39,877 nucleotides of DNA from Peptostreptococcaceae bacterium (GTDB taxonomy: Bacteria > Bacillota > Clostridia > Peptostreptococcales > Filifactoraceae): positions 1-39,877 of the forward strand of contig JAUNKE010000016.1 in the NCBI GenBank assembly GCA_030532905.1, written 5' to 3'. This document shows positions 9,485-18,254 of the stretch, piece after piece. A program made the position numbers and the translations under genes. The notes under the pieces were generated by a model. The model had not been told where the DNA came from, ran no database searches, and saw nothing but the letters and a program-made list of their open reading frames with translations. Every line of letters begins with the position of its first letter. Within the stretch, counting starts at the first letter, position 1.

Positions 9485-9524
9485 TTGACACCCCCCACTA
9501 ATTGTTATACTAAACTTGTATAAT
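9485..9524 (+). promoter_or_regulatory. Possible promoter of the copper-amine-oxidase-domain gene pair
   Basis: A perfect TTGACA (9485-9490) is followed after 15 bases by TATACT (9506-9511); a second perfect TATAAT lies at 9519-9524, without a good -35 at 17 bases. Either could serve the gene starting at 9561. A run of six C sits in the spacer. The 15-base spacing is short for a normal promoter. Confidence 0.45.
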
Positions 9525-9560
9525 TATTTTTAATAAAATAAGTTTGTAATGGAGGAGAAA

Positions 9561-10751
9561 ATGAAAAAACAAACAACCCTAAAAAACAAAGCCAAAATTT
9601 TTTACACATGCTTTATATCCATTTCCTTATTATTCTTAGTCCCTATACTTTCATTTGCTGAATTGAGCAAAATAGAAAAATCAATTGAAATCAATTTCGA
9701 ATTAATTGATTTTGTTCAAAAGAAAGGGCATGTTCGCAACATTTCGAACGAAGTTGTTTCTAAAGATGGAGACTTACTTCTTGCCGTCAAAATAAAAAAT
9801 ACTTCTAACACAAAGCAAACTTTTATGATGTTATTTAATCCATCCAGAGAAATTTACCCTATCCCCTTAGAAGAAAGCGACATTGATCCTTTAAACTTCT
9901 ATCACACTCTTGATAGCTCACTTATTGACAGAGCTGTACAAGGTTATGAATTATTTGTCTCTAATGGTCTAGATGATATAGGAGATCCCGAATACAAAAA
10001 GCAAGAGCCATGGTACATTAACGAATTCACATACCTTTGGTATAAAAATTTAGCTCCTAATCAAACGCATATATATTATTACTACGTCCCATCAACCTCT
10101 TATATTAATGGATTTAAGAAACCCCCAGTAAAAATCACTACCCCATCAATACAGATAAATTATGTTTTAGTTGGTCGAGATAACAACAATTTTGTACAAC
10201 AAATTTTTAAGCAGGAAGTTGACAGTTCCTTTGACAATTATAATGCTATTCTTTCCTCGGAGGATATGTATAAAGGCTTAAAAAAACTGAATTATAACTT
10301 TAACACCAAATCCGTTTCATTAGAAAATACAATACCAAAATTCGACCTTCAAAACAATGATGAAAACATTAAAAATTCAAATCACAAAACTATATTCACT
10401 CTCGGAAAAAAAGAGTATATTATCAATGGACATAAAAAGAATTTATCGGTAGCACCTTATTCTAAAAATTCAAGAGTCATGCTACCTGTGAGAGTTTTAG
10501 GAGATGCAATTGATTTAAAAGTTTCTTGGAATCCACATACAAAGATAGCAACTTTTAGCAACTCGGAAAAATCCGTCAAAATCAATGTAAATCTTTCAAC
10601 AATGAACGTAGATGGTCGCGATGTAAAACTCAATATAAAACCAGAGATAAAGAACGGAGTTATTTTTGTTGAGCTAAAATCGTTATCAGAAGCTTTTGGT
10701 GTAGATATCAAGTGGAGCAGTAGCGAGAAAAGCGTAATCATCGAGAAGTAA
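9561..10751 (+). CDS. Exported protein with C-terminal copper-amine-oxidase-N-like domain
   Basis: The 396-residue protein has a signal peptide (basic MKKQTTLKNKAK, then a hydrophobic stretch ending near SFA). A middle part of unknown fold follows (about 40-270). The C-terminal domain is of the Cu_amine_oxidN1 type: PVRVLGDAIDLKVSWNP and later FVELKSLSEAFGVDIKWSS are its two repeat halves. Such domains occur in Firmicutes cell-surface proteins and usually have no oxidase activity. I chose ATG at 9561 because GGAGG lies 5 bases upstream and an ATG at 9549 overlaps that site. It is more AT-rich than its neighbours. Function unknown; possibly envelope-associated. Confidence 0.8.
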   Translation: MKKQTTLKNKAKIFYTCFISISLLFLVPILSFAELSKIEKSIEINFELIDFVQKKGHVRNISNEVVSKDGDLLLAVKIKNTSNTKQTFMMLFNPSREIYPIPLEESDIDPLNFYHTLDSSLIDRAVQGYELFVSNGLDDIGDPEYKKQEPWYINEFTYLWYKNLAPNQTHIYYYYVPSTSYINGFKKPPVKITTPSIQINYVLVGRDNNNFVQQIFKQEVDSSFDNYNAILSSEDMYKGLKKLNYNFNTKSVSLENTIPKFDLQNNDENIKNSNHKTIFTLGKKEYIINGHKKNLSVAPYSKNSRVMLPVRVLGDAIDLKVSWNPHTKIATFSNSEKSVKINVNLSTMNVDGRDVKLNIKPEIKNGVIFVELKSLSEAFGVDIKWSSSEKSVIIEK

Positions 10752-10829
10752 CTGCGTAAAACTTATTCTCTATACGAGCCTCTAAAACACTTTCTACAAT
10801 ATAACAGAATATTACTAAGGAGTTCTAAT

Positions 10830-11777
10830 ATGAGAAAAAAACTATTTAAGTTGTCTTATTTTTTTATAGCAACTTTATTAATTCTATCAAAATCTCAACT
10901 GACCTATGCATCTAATGGCAACCCTATAATAACTCAAGCAGAAGTTATTGATAAAGTTGACGGAATAGTTAACGAGATTACTCTTCACATTTCTGACTCG
11001 ATATATTACGAAAGCCACCAAACTCCTAGCCCAGCTGGTTTTACATTATACTCTGGTGAAGATTCAACGGAAATAATACGAATTATATCTATAACCGCCA
11101 ATTCTTACGATAAAAAAATTTCATTGAAAACAGAGCGTGAAATTCTACCAGAAGAAAAACTGGAACTATCTTATGATGCTACACTTGCATCTCCATTTGC
11201 AATTAAAAACTCAAAGGGCTTATCATTAGAGAGTTTTAGTAAAAAACCCATAACAAATCATATAAAAGAATCTATTAAGAGTCTGTACAAAAGTGAACTT
11301 ACTAATCCTGAAGTTATTATAGAAATGAAAATAGATAGCCCTAATGTCACTATATCAAATAATAAAGAGAAGACCACAAGAACAATGGATGCCCACCCCA
11401 TCATTTATATGAATAGAACACTTCTACCTGCACGTAATATCGCTGAGTTATTTAATATCGATGTGGATTTTAGAACGGAAACAAAAAAACGAAAAGTGTA
11501 CTATAGTTTTGGCGGAGACGGTTACCAGCCTAGCATCAAAGAATATGTGACAAAACACATTATATTTAAAAAAGGCGACAATACCATTCAGTTAGATAAT
11601 AGTATGTTAATGAGAATCAACACACAAAAAGTACTAATGAGCTCTCAATCAATTTCTATTGATGGTACAGTATATCTTCCTATAAAAGATATCAACTACG
11701 CTTTTATAGGTTTAGGAATAAAGACAGATACAAAATGGGATCCTTCTTCAAAAACCATCACTATCTACAAATCATAA
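10830..11777 (+). CDS. Exported protein with copper-amine-oxidase-N-like domain
   Basis: The 315-residue product begins with a signal peptide ending near TYAS. Residues about 30-130 resemble a beta-sandwich of the SwmB/Ig-like kind (repeated short strands, ILPEEKLELSYD), which is a weak call. The rest fits a divergent copper-amine-oxidase-N domain: MNRTLLPARNIAELFNIDVDF and TVYLPIKDINYAF...TKWDPSSKTITIYK. AAGGAG lies 7 bases before the ATG. It follows the preceding gene by 78 bases and shares its signal peptide, C-terminal domain type and AT-rich codon use. The two probably form one transcription unit of surface proteins. No catalytic residues are recognised. Confidence 0.75.
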   Translation: MRKKLFKLSYFFIATLLILSKSQLTYASNGNPIITQAEVIDKVDGIVNEITLHISDSIYYESHQTPSPAGFTLYSGEDSTEIIRIISITANSYDKKISLKTEREILPEEKLELSYDATLASPFAIKNSKGLSLESFSKKPITNHIKESIKSLYKSELTNPEVIIEMKIDSPNVTISNNKEKTTRTMDAHPIIYMNRTLLPARNIAELFNIDVDFRTETKKRKVYYSFGGDGYQPSIKEYVTKHIIFKKGDNTIQLDNSMLMRINTQKVLMSSQSISIDGTVYLPIKDINYAFIGLGIKTDTKWDPSSKTITIYKS

Positions 11778-11797
11778 TTCAGAACAAACTAGCTTTA

Positions 11798-11842
11798 AAA
11801 CAGCCCCCACGTTAAACTTAAACTTCAGGGCTGTTTCTTATT
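11798..11842. terminator. Bidirectional terminator between convergent units
   Basis: AAACAGCCC (11798-11806) and GGGCTGTTT (11828-11836) form a perfect 9-bp stem with a 21-base loop, followed by CTTATTT on the plus strand. It ends the plus-strand surface protein pair and could also serve pcp from the other side. Confidence 0.75.
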
Positions 11843-11968
11843 TACAAACATTTTTTCTCAACTATCATCTCTGAAAAATAGCAAATTCCCTTTCAACCCA
11901 ATTAATTATTCCTAATTTTATAGCGAAAAAACAGATTATATGTTCATGTCGTTCGTCAGACAAAAACG

Positions 11969-12613
11969 TTACATAATCGTGCCCATCGCATCTTGAATAT
12001 CCCGCTCATTTTGCACCGTCGCCTCGATTGCACAAATCAGCGCATCGCGGATCATCTCCAGCGACATGCTCGGTGTTCCTTCCGCTTTACCTACAACTTG
12101 TGCGGGAATAAAAGGCACATGGATGAAGCCGCCGCGCATTTGCGGATATTTGCGATTCAACAGATACAGCAAAGTGTACATAATATCATTGCACACAAAA
12201 GTGCCCGCCGTATAGGAAATATTCGCCGGAATCTCATGCTTGCGCATATTCATCACCATCGCTTTGATAGGCAATGTTGAAAAATAAGCGGTTTCGCCAT
12301 CTTCTTTAATTTTCAAATCTCGCGGCTGATTTCCTTCATTGTCCGCAATTCGCGCTTCCGCAAAATTGATGGCGACCTTTTCAACTGAAACGGACGAGCG
12401 ACCTCCCGCCTGCCCTACACAAATCACGACATCCGGCTCATGCCGAGCAATCAAACGCTCCAACACCTCGCCGCTTTTTTGAAAAACGGTCGGCACTTCT
12501 TCCTTTATAATATTCGATCCGGCAATCGTATCCGGGAGTCGCATAACCGCCTCCAGCGCAGGATTGACGCTCTCTCCGCCGAACGGATCAAAACCGGTTA
12601 CAAGAACTTTCAT
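11969..12613 (-). CDS. pcp: Pyrrolidone-carboxylate peptidase (pyroglutamyl peptidase I)
   Basis: This cytosolic cysteine peptidase (family C15) removes N-terminal pyroglutamate from peptides. The 214-residue product begins MKVLVTGFDPFGGESVNPA, the family N-terminal motif. The catalytic triad is complete: Glu78 in VEKVAIN, Cys141 in AGTFVCND, and His165 in GFIHVPF. Length matches the family (about 215). AAAGGAAAG precedes the ATG. It is transcribed alone, away from the kinase gene on the other side; an extended -10 lies at 12698-12706. Confidence 0.95.
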   Translation of the reverse strand: MKVLVTGFDPFGGESVNPALEAVMRLPDTIAGSNIIKEEVPTVFQKSGEVLERLIARHEPDVVICVGQAGGRSSVSVEKVAINFAEARIADNEGNQPRDLKIKEDGETAYFSTLPIKAMVMNMRKHEIPANISYTAGTFVCNDIMYTLLYLLNRKYPQMRGGFIHVPFIPAQVVGKAEGTPSMSLEMIRDALICAIEATVQNERDIQDAMGTIM

Positions 12614-12697
12614 ATCTTTCCTTTCTCGTTAAACTCATCCAACATCTCCGAGCAGATATCAATTCATGCTCGAGAGACAATTCTCATCAACAAATTC

Positions 12698-12706
12698 ATT
12701 TTATCA
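12698..12706 (-). promoter_or_regulatory. Likely pcp promoter, extended -10
   Basis: On the minus strand TGATAAAAT is an extended -10 element (TGn followed by TAAAAT), about 90 bases upstream of the pcp start. No good -35 is visible, as is usual for extended -10 promoters. Confidence 0.45.
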
Positions 12707-12796
12707 TAAAGAAGTCATCCTGCCAGCATTTATCCGAGTTTTTATTGCAATTTATTTCTTTTACACAAAAAATGCATTCTCATCTGTAATATGTTG

Positions 12797-12802
12797 TATA
12801 AT
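12797..12802 (+). promoter_or_regulatory. Likely -10 element of the nucleoside kinase gene
   Basis: A perfect TATAAT lies 25 bases before the ATG at 12828. The -35 position (about 12774) reads GCATTC and is poor. The element also argues against the upstream ATG at 12801 as the start, since it would lie inside the promoter. Confidence 0.4.
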
Positions 12803-12827
12803 GAAAGAAAACGACAAGGGGGATTTT

Positions 12828-14291
12828 ATGAGCTTTTCAAACGGCAATTTAAGAAAATATATCAATACGCTTTCGATGATTTATATTGAAGCCGCCTACC
12901 GAACACTCGGGCAAACATCCGTTTACATCGAGTATTCCGTCAACAAAGGACTCTATACCGAAATCAAAGGAATTGATCAATTTGACGACGCGCTTGTTTC
13001 AAAATTGAAATTGACGATGGAGGAAATCATCGCGCAAAACCTTCCGATACATAAAGAGAAGGTATCGAGGGAAGAAGCGATTGATATTTTCCGGAAACAA
13101 TGCATGGCGGACAAGGTGCGCGTCTTGTCCACCGGCAAAATCGAGCAAATCCCGTTGTATTCGATTGACGAGAGAAAGTACAGCTTTTTGGGCGGTGTTT
13201 TTGACAGCACCGGCGAAATTACAGATTTTGACCTGATGCCGATTTCTCGCGGCTTGGTACTCGTCTATCCGCAAGCGGATAACCGAATGAATTATATCAA
13301 TCAGGAAAAATTGTTTAATATATTTCGTGAATCGGAAGATTGGGCAAGACTTATGCAAATCAACAATGCCGGCGATTTGAATATGGATATTCAAAACCGA
13401 CAAATCAGCGATACGGTGCGCATTTGCGAGGCTTTGCATGAAAAAAAGATTGCATATATCGCGGACAGGATTCAGGAGAAGAAATCCGCTCGGCTCATAC
13501 TGATTGCCGGCCCGTCCTCTTCCGGAAAGACCACCTTTGCCAAAAGACTGGGCATTCAGTTGCGAGTGCTGGGCAAACATTATATCACCATCGGCATGGA
13601 TGACTACTTTGTCGATCGTGACAAAACGCCTTTAGGCGAAGACGGCAAGCCGAATTTCGATGCCATTACCGCATTGGATGTAGAGCAATTCAATAAAGAT
13701 CTAAATGCCATCCTGCATGGTGAAGCGGTGGTTATTCCGACTTTCAACTTCCTGAGCGGAAAAAGAGAATACATTCGAGAGCCGATTCAAATTGATAAAG
13801 ACACCTATATTATCGTGGAGGGAATTCACGGACTGAATGACCGATTGACCGCATCCATCTCTTCCGATGAGAAATTCAAAATTTATATTTCCGCATTGAC
13901 ACAGCTCAATATCGACAACCACAATCGGATAGCAACAACGGATTTAAGGTTGATTCGCCGAATGGTACGCGACATTCGAACAAGGGGCTACAATGCCGAA
14001 AAAACATTGGAAATGTGGCATAATGTTGTCAAAGGCGAAAATATCAACATTTTTCCATTTCAGGAAAATGCGGATGTGATGTTCAACTCATCGCTCATCT
14101 ACGAGCTGGCTTTTTTGAAAAAACATGCCGTTCCCGTATTATCCGAGATTCCGCCGGACAGCCCTTATTATGCCGAAGGAAAAAGACTGCTGACCCTTCT
14201 GGAATTTTTCAACAAGGCGGGGGATGAAAGAGCCATTCCGAACACTTCCATCATTCGTGAATTTATCGGCGGAAGCTGTTTTGAGCATTAA
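12828..14291 (+). CDS. Uridine-kinase-like nucleoside kinase
   Basis: The 487-residue protein has an N-terminal half of about 215 residues that in this Firmicutes family resembles the TGS/threonyl-tRNA-synthetase-like part. A uridine kinase/phosphoribulokinase-type P-loop domain follows. Walker A is GPSSSGKTT at 228-236, MDDYFVDRDKTP at 257-268 is the nucleoside-binding signature, and IIVEGIHGLND follows. It probably phosphorylates a nucleoside (uridine/cytidine in the classic enzyme); the exact substrate is not certain. The start is chosen for the AAGGGGGA site 5-6 bases upstream. A strong terminator follows 4 bases after the stop. Confidence 0.88.
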   Translation: MSFSNGNLRKYINTLSMIYIEAAYRTLGQTSVYIEYSVNKGLYTEIKGIDQFDDALVSKLKLTMEEIIAQNLPIHKEKVSREEAIDIFRKQCMADKVRVLSTGKIEQIPLYSIDERKYSFLGGVFDSTGEITDFDLMPISRGLVLVYPQADNRMNYINQEKLFNIFRESEDWARLMQINNAGDLNMDIQNRQISDTVRICEALHEKKIAYIADRIQEKKSARLILIAGPSSSGKTTFAKRLGIQLRVLGKHYITIGMDDYFVDRDKTPLGEDGKPNFDAITALDVEQFNKDLNAILHGEAVVIPTFNFLSGKREYIREPIQIDKDTYIIVEGIHGLNDRLTASISSDEKFKIYISALTQLNIDNHNRIATTDLRLIRRMVRDIRTRGYNAEKTLEMWHNVVKGENINIFPFQENADVMFNSSLIYELAFLKKHAVPVLSEIPPDSPYYAEGKRLLTLLEFFNKAGDERAIPNTSIIREFIGGSCFEH

Positions 14292-14295
14292 AATA

Positions 14296-14346
14296 GAGCA
14301 ACCGAAACTTGAATAAGAATCGGTTGCTCCTTTTTATAAAAATTTT
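14296..14346. terminator. Terminator after the nucleoside kinase gene
   Basis: GAGCAACCGA (from 14296) pairs perfectly with TCGGTTGCTC (14330-14339), followed by CTTTTT on the plus strand. On the minus strand the same stem precedes TATTTTAAT, so it may also end the convergent ABC exporter operon. Confidence 0.9.
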
Positions 14347-14446
14347 AATTCAAAATCAAAAGAACATTGCCATTTTCATTTTTCCCAACCGAGAAACATC
14401 TCAAAGTTTTCATCCCTTTTTTAGAGCGGAGTATTCAACGGAATCT

Positions 14447-16228
14447 CTAGCTCTCATTCTCATCGGCGAATTGACTCTCGTACAATTTTGCATAAAGGCC
14501 GTTTTTTTGCATCAACTCCTTATGATTTCCGATCTCTTTGATGTCTCCGTCCTCCATATAGATAATCTTGTTCGCATTTTTGATGGTGGACAATCGATGG
14601 GCAATGACAAAACTCGTCCTTCCGACCATCAGATTTTCCATAGCATCTTGAATCAACACTTCCGTTCGAGTATCAACCGAGCTGGTCGCCTCGTCCAAAA
14701 TCATAATGGGATTATTCGCCAAAATCGCGCGTGCTATCGTAAGCAGCTGTCTCTCCCCCTGTGCCAAATTGGTCGCATTCTCCTGCAATACAAAATCATA
14801 TCCTCCCGGTAAGGCTTGAATAAATGCATCCGCTCGCGCCGCTTTTGCCGCCGCAAACACTTCTTCATCCGTTGCATCCAATCGACCGTATCGAAGATTG
14901 TCCATGATGCTGCCGGTAAAAAGCCAAGTGTCCTGCAAAACCATACCGAACAAAGCGCGCAAATCCACTCGCTTCATCGTGCGAATATCCACTCCGCCGA
15001 TGCGAATATGACCGCCATCCACATCATAAAAACGAAGAAGCAGATTGACCAGCGTCGTCTTGCCCGCGCCGGTCGGCCCGACGATTGCCACTTTTTCTCC
15101 CGCTCGGACATGGAGATTGACATCCTTCATCAGAACATTATCCGGCGAATATCCGAAACGCACATGTTCCAGCTCCACATCGGGCTTGGTGAAATTCGGC
15201 ACTTCAAAGGAATCCAAGTCCGACAATTCTTCCTTTTCATCCAAAAACTCAAAAACACGCTCCGCAGCAGCAGCGGTCGATTGCAAGATATTTGCAATCT
15301 GCATGCTCTGCACAATCGGTTGTGAAAATTGGATGAGATATTGAATAAATGCGGGAATCATCCCGACGGTCATCTTACCCTCCATCACCAGCCAACTGCT
15401 GACCACAATCACCGCCACATATCCCAAATTGCTCATCGCCTGAGTAATCGGCATCATCGTACTGGAAAAGAACTGCGCTTTCCACGCACTGTCGTAGAGT
15501 CCGTCATTTTTTTCATCAAAAGTACGAATACTCTCCTGTTGCATTCCGAAAGCATGCACGATATCATGCCCCGTATAGACTTCTTCAACAAAGCCGTTGA
15601 GCTCGCCGAGCTTACCCTGTTGCTGTTTGAAATATTTTTGAGAGGATTGGATGATTCGCATCGAAACAAACATCGCTACCGGAACGGTGACGACACCGAT
15701 GATGGTCAAAATCGGATTGATCCAAATCATCATCACCAAGATACAAATCACCGATGTAATCGAGGTGACCAATTGGTCAAAGCTTTGCTGCAAACTGTTT
15801 GAAATTGTGTCCACATCATTGGTGACGCGACTCAAAATATCGCCATAGGTGTTTGAATCAAAGTAGCTGAGCGGCAATTTTTTCAATTTCTTATCCACCT
15901 GCTCGCGCAAGTCAAAAATAGTTTTTTGAGCAACCTTCACCAAAAGAGTCGAGCTGATGAATTTGAACAGCGCATACAAAATGTAGATGCCGGACAATGT
16001 CAAAAGCAATATGACAAAAACTCGAATTCCCTGCTCGCCGGGCACTCCCCCCACTATCAAATCCAGCATGGCATCCGTCACTTTTCCCATCACAAAAGGC
16101 GCTAAGCTGCTGAAAAAAGAAGCGAAGATTGTCAATACAATCGATGCCGCCAGTCCTTTTTGATAGGGTTTCATAAATCGAAACAATCGAGCGAATACCG
16201 CTTTGACATTTGAATTTTTCTTTTCCAT
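14447..16228 (-). CDS. ABC exporter half-transporter with canonical catalytic residues
   Basis: This 593-residue protein fuses an N-terminal ABC_membrane domain (six segments within about 25-310) with an ABC ATPase domain. Walker A is GPTGAGKTT at 384-392, Walker B ends LDE with Asp512-Glu513, and the switch histidine is His544 (IAHRLST). The signature loop, however, is LAQGE (488-492) instead of LSGGQ. It pairs with the gene directly upstream, whose stop shares one base with this ATG (TAATG). The family exports drugs, lipids or peptides; the substrate here is unknown. It resembles the second subunit of heterodimeric exporters such as LmrCD, BmrCD or TM287/288. Confidence 0.92.
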   Translation of the reverse strand: MEKKNSNVKAVFARLFRFMKPYQKGLAASIVLTIFASFFSSLAPFVMGKVTDAMLDLIVGGVPGEQGIRVFVILLLTLSGIYILYALFKFISSTLLVKVAQKTIFDLREQVDKKLKKLPLSYFDSNTYGDILSRVTNDVDTISNSLQQSFDQLVTSITSVICILVMMIWINPILTIIGVVTVPVAMFVSMRIIQSSQKYFKQQQGKLGELNGFVEEVYTGHDIVHAFGMQQESIRTFDEKNDGLYDSAWKAQFFSSTMMPITQAMSNLGYVAVIVVSSWLVMEGKMTVGMIPAFIQYLIQFSQPIVQSMQIANILQSTAAAAERVFEFLDEKEELSDLDSFEVPNFTKPDVELEHVRFGYSPDNVLMKDVNLHVRAGEKVAIVGPTGAGKTTLVNLLLRFYDVDGGHIRIGGVDIRTMKRVDLRALFGMVLQDTWLFTGSIMDNLRYGRLDATDEEVFAAAKAARADAFIQALPGGYDFVLQENATNLAQGERQLLTIARAILANNPIMILDEATSSVDTRTEVLIQDAMENLMVGRTSFVIAHRLSTIKNANKIIYMEDGDIKEIGNHKELMQKNGLYAKLYESQFADENES

Positions 16229-17955
16229 TATCGTGCCTCCTCTTCACTCATTTGAGAATACACAATTTCCCGATATACTTCACAGTTTTGAAGAAGCTCC
16301 GTATGTTTCCCGATTCCTGCGATTTTGCCATTTTCCAATACAATAATTCTATCCGCATTCTTAATCGTGCTCACTCTTTGCGCAACCAAAATCACCGTCG
16401 CGTTCTCCGTTTCCCGAAACAAAGCCTTTCGAAGCGCGGAATCCGTCTTAAAGTCAAGCGCGGAAAAACTGTCGTCAAAAATATAGATTTCAGGCTTTCG
16501 TCCAATCGCTCGGGCAATCGCCAGACGCTGTTTTTGTCCGCCCGAGAGATTCGTTGCCCCCTGCGTAATCGGTGCATCCAATCCGCCTTCCTTCTCCATC
16601 ACGAATTGCTCGGATTGTGCAATTTGCAGCACATGATGAATTTCTTCATCCGACAGAGAAGTTCCGTAAGCGATATTATCGCGAATACTTCCCTTAAACA
16701 AAAATGCTTTTTGCGGCACCAAACCGATTTTGCCGCGCAGCACATTCAAATCCATATCTTTTATATTCACTCCATCGACTAAAATCTCTCCGCTTTGCAC
16801 ATCATAAAAACGCGGAATCAGATTGATCAGCGTGGACTTCCCGGAGCCCGTGGAGCCGATAATCGCCGTTATTTCTTCGGGCTCTGAATCAAAACTTATA
16901 TTTTCAAGCGCCGGCGCATTGGCATTCGGAAAAGTAAAACTCACCGAGCGGAAAGAGACCCTGCCCCTCTCCTCTGTAGGCGGCAACTCTCGACTCGTGT
17001 TTTGAATACTCGGCACCATGCTCAGCACCTCATCGATTCGTTTTGCCGAAACGGATGCGCGCGGATAAAACAAAAACACCATGGACATCATGACCACCGA
17101 CATGATAATCTGAATCACATATTGAATCACCGCAATCATATCGCCGACCGGAACTAAGGAGCCTTTTACAATTTCAAATCCGGCAAATGCCATCAGCGCG
17201 ACCGTTGTGCCGTACAAAATCAAATTCAGCCCCGGCATCAGTGTCGCCATAATTTTTCCCAGTTTAGTCGCATTCTCCATAAAGTCCCGATTTACTTTTT
17301 CAAATCGCTCCTCTTCGTACGCTTCCGTCCCGAAAGTTCTCGCCACTCGAATTCCCGTCAGTTTTTCACGAATCACGAGATTGATTTCATCCAGTCGCCC
17401 CTGCATTTTGGACGATAAGGGCACGATTCTTCTCGCCGCATTAAAAATAAAAAGCAGCATCACGGGCATCGCCACCAACAAAATCATCGACATCTTAACA
17501 TTTTTTGCAAGCGCCATCACGATTCCGCCCACCGCCATAATCGGTGCCATCAATGAAATTCGAAGTACAATATTGACAAAGGTTTGAATTTGCATCACAT
17601 CATTATTCGTTCTGGTAATCAGCGACGATGTTGAAATCGCATCAAATTCCGGCTGAGAAAATTCCTGTACTTTCTTAAACACCCTACTGCGCAGGCTTTT
17701 GCTGAAACCGACGGACACATGCGCCGCAAAATATCCCATTGCAATCGAACATGACAATCCCAAAATTACGAAGAAGAGCATCTGAACGCCTATCCGAAGC
17801 ACCATGCCCATGTCCTCATTCACAATCGCCACATTGATTACGCGAGACATATACATCGGTAATGCCAGACTCGACATCGCCGAGCCGATTACCATCAAGA
17901 AAACAAGTACGATTTTCTTTTTGTAAAAAGTCAATCCTCTCAATATATTTTTCAT
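16228..17955 (-). CDS. ABC exporter half-transporter with degenerate Walker B and H-loop
   Basis: The 575-residue partner has the same layout: a membrane domain (about 12-300), then the ATPase. Walker A is GSTGSGKST (367-375) and the signature LSGGQ (470-474) is perfect. The catalytic glutamate after Walker B is replaced by Asp495 (IFDDSFSALD), and the H-loop histidine by Gln526 (VAQRVST). Together with the LAQGE loop of the partner this gives one degenerate and one active ATP site, the hallmark of heterodimeric ABC exporters. The ATG follows AAGGAGAGA. The operon probably starts in 17956-18077, where no strong promoter stands out. Confidence 0.92.
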   Translation of the reverse strand: MKNILRGLTFYKKKIVLVFLMVIGSAMSSLALPMYMSRVINVAIVNEDMGMVLRIGVQMLFFVILGLSCSIAMGYFAAHVSVGFSKSLRSRVFKKVQEFSQPEFDAISTSSLITRTNNDVMQIQTFVNIVLRISLMAPIMAVGGIVMALAKNVKMSMILLVAMPVMLLFIFNAARRIVPLSSKMQGRLDEINLVIREKLTGIRVARTFGTEAYEEERFEKVNRDFMENATKLGKIMATLMPGLNLILYGTTVALMAFAGFEIVKGSLVPVGDMIAVIQYVIQIIMSVVMMSMVFLFYPRASVSAKRIDEVLSMVPSIQNTSRELPPTEERGRVSFRSVSFTFPNANAPALENISFDSEPEEITAIIGSTGSGKSTLINLIPRFYDVQSGEILVDGVNIKDMDLNVLRGKIGLVPQKAFLFKGSIRDNIAYGTSLSDEEIHHVLQIAQSEQFVMEKEGGLDAPITQGATNLSGGQKQRLAIARAIGRKPEIYIFDDSFSALDFKTDSALRKALFRETENATVILVAQRVSTIKNADRIIVLENGKIAGIGKHTELLQNCEVYREIVYSQMSEEEAR

Positions 17956-18077
17956 ATTCTCTCCTTAACAAACCTTCATAAAAATGCGTCCGACTCATTC
18001 TTAAACAACCGGATATTTTATACCCGCTCTCATCTCAAACAAATTTCAAAACTCACTTTTTTTCCAACGCCTTTCTC

Positions 18078-18109
18078 AAAAAAGCAAACACACGCTGCCG
18101 ATGCGTGTG
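18078..18109 (-). terminator. Terminator of the first peptide/nickel-type ABC operon
   Basis: On the minus strand CACACGC and GCGTGTG form a perfect 7-bp stem with a 7-base loop (18089-18109), followed by TTTGC and six T (18078-18083). It lies about 150 bases after the last ATPase gene and separates it from the ABC exporter operon. Confidence 0.8.
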
Positions 18110-18254
18110 CTCAAAAAACTCTTGTACCATCATATCAAAATTTTATATTTTTGTCACCATTTCTCCCGTATCATTTTTTAGAGATATTTATTCCAACGCT
18201 TCTATACCTCTTAAAGACTCAGACAAAATTGATATCCGCTTTCCCACTATTCGA

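Noticed and set aside
12666..12827. N-terminal extension of the nucleoside kinase reading frame
   Set aside because: The extension covers the promoter -10 and has no ribosome binding site; AAGGGGGA before ATG 12828 sets the start.
14816..15802. Long plus-strand frames opposite the ABC exporter and other minus-strand genes
   Set aside because: They are antisense shadows of well-supported genes, with His/Arg-rich composition and no ribosome binding sites.
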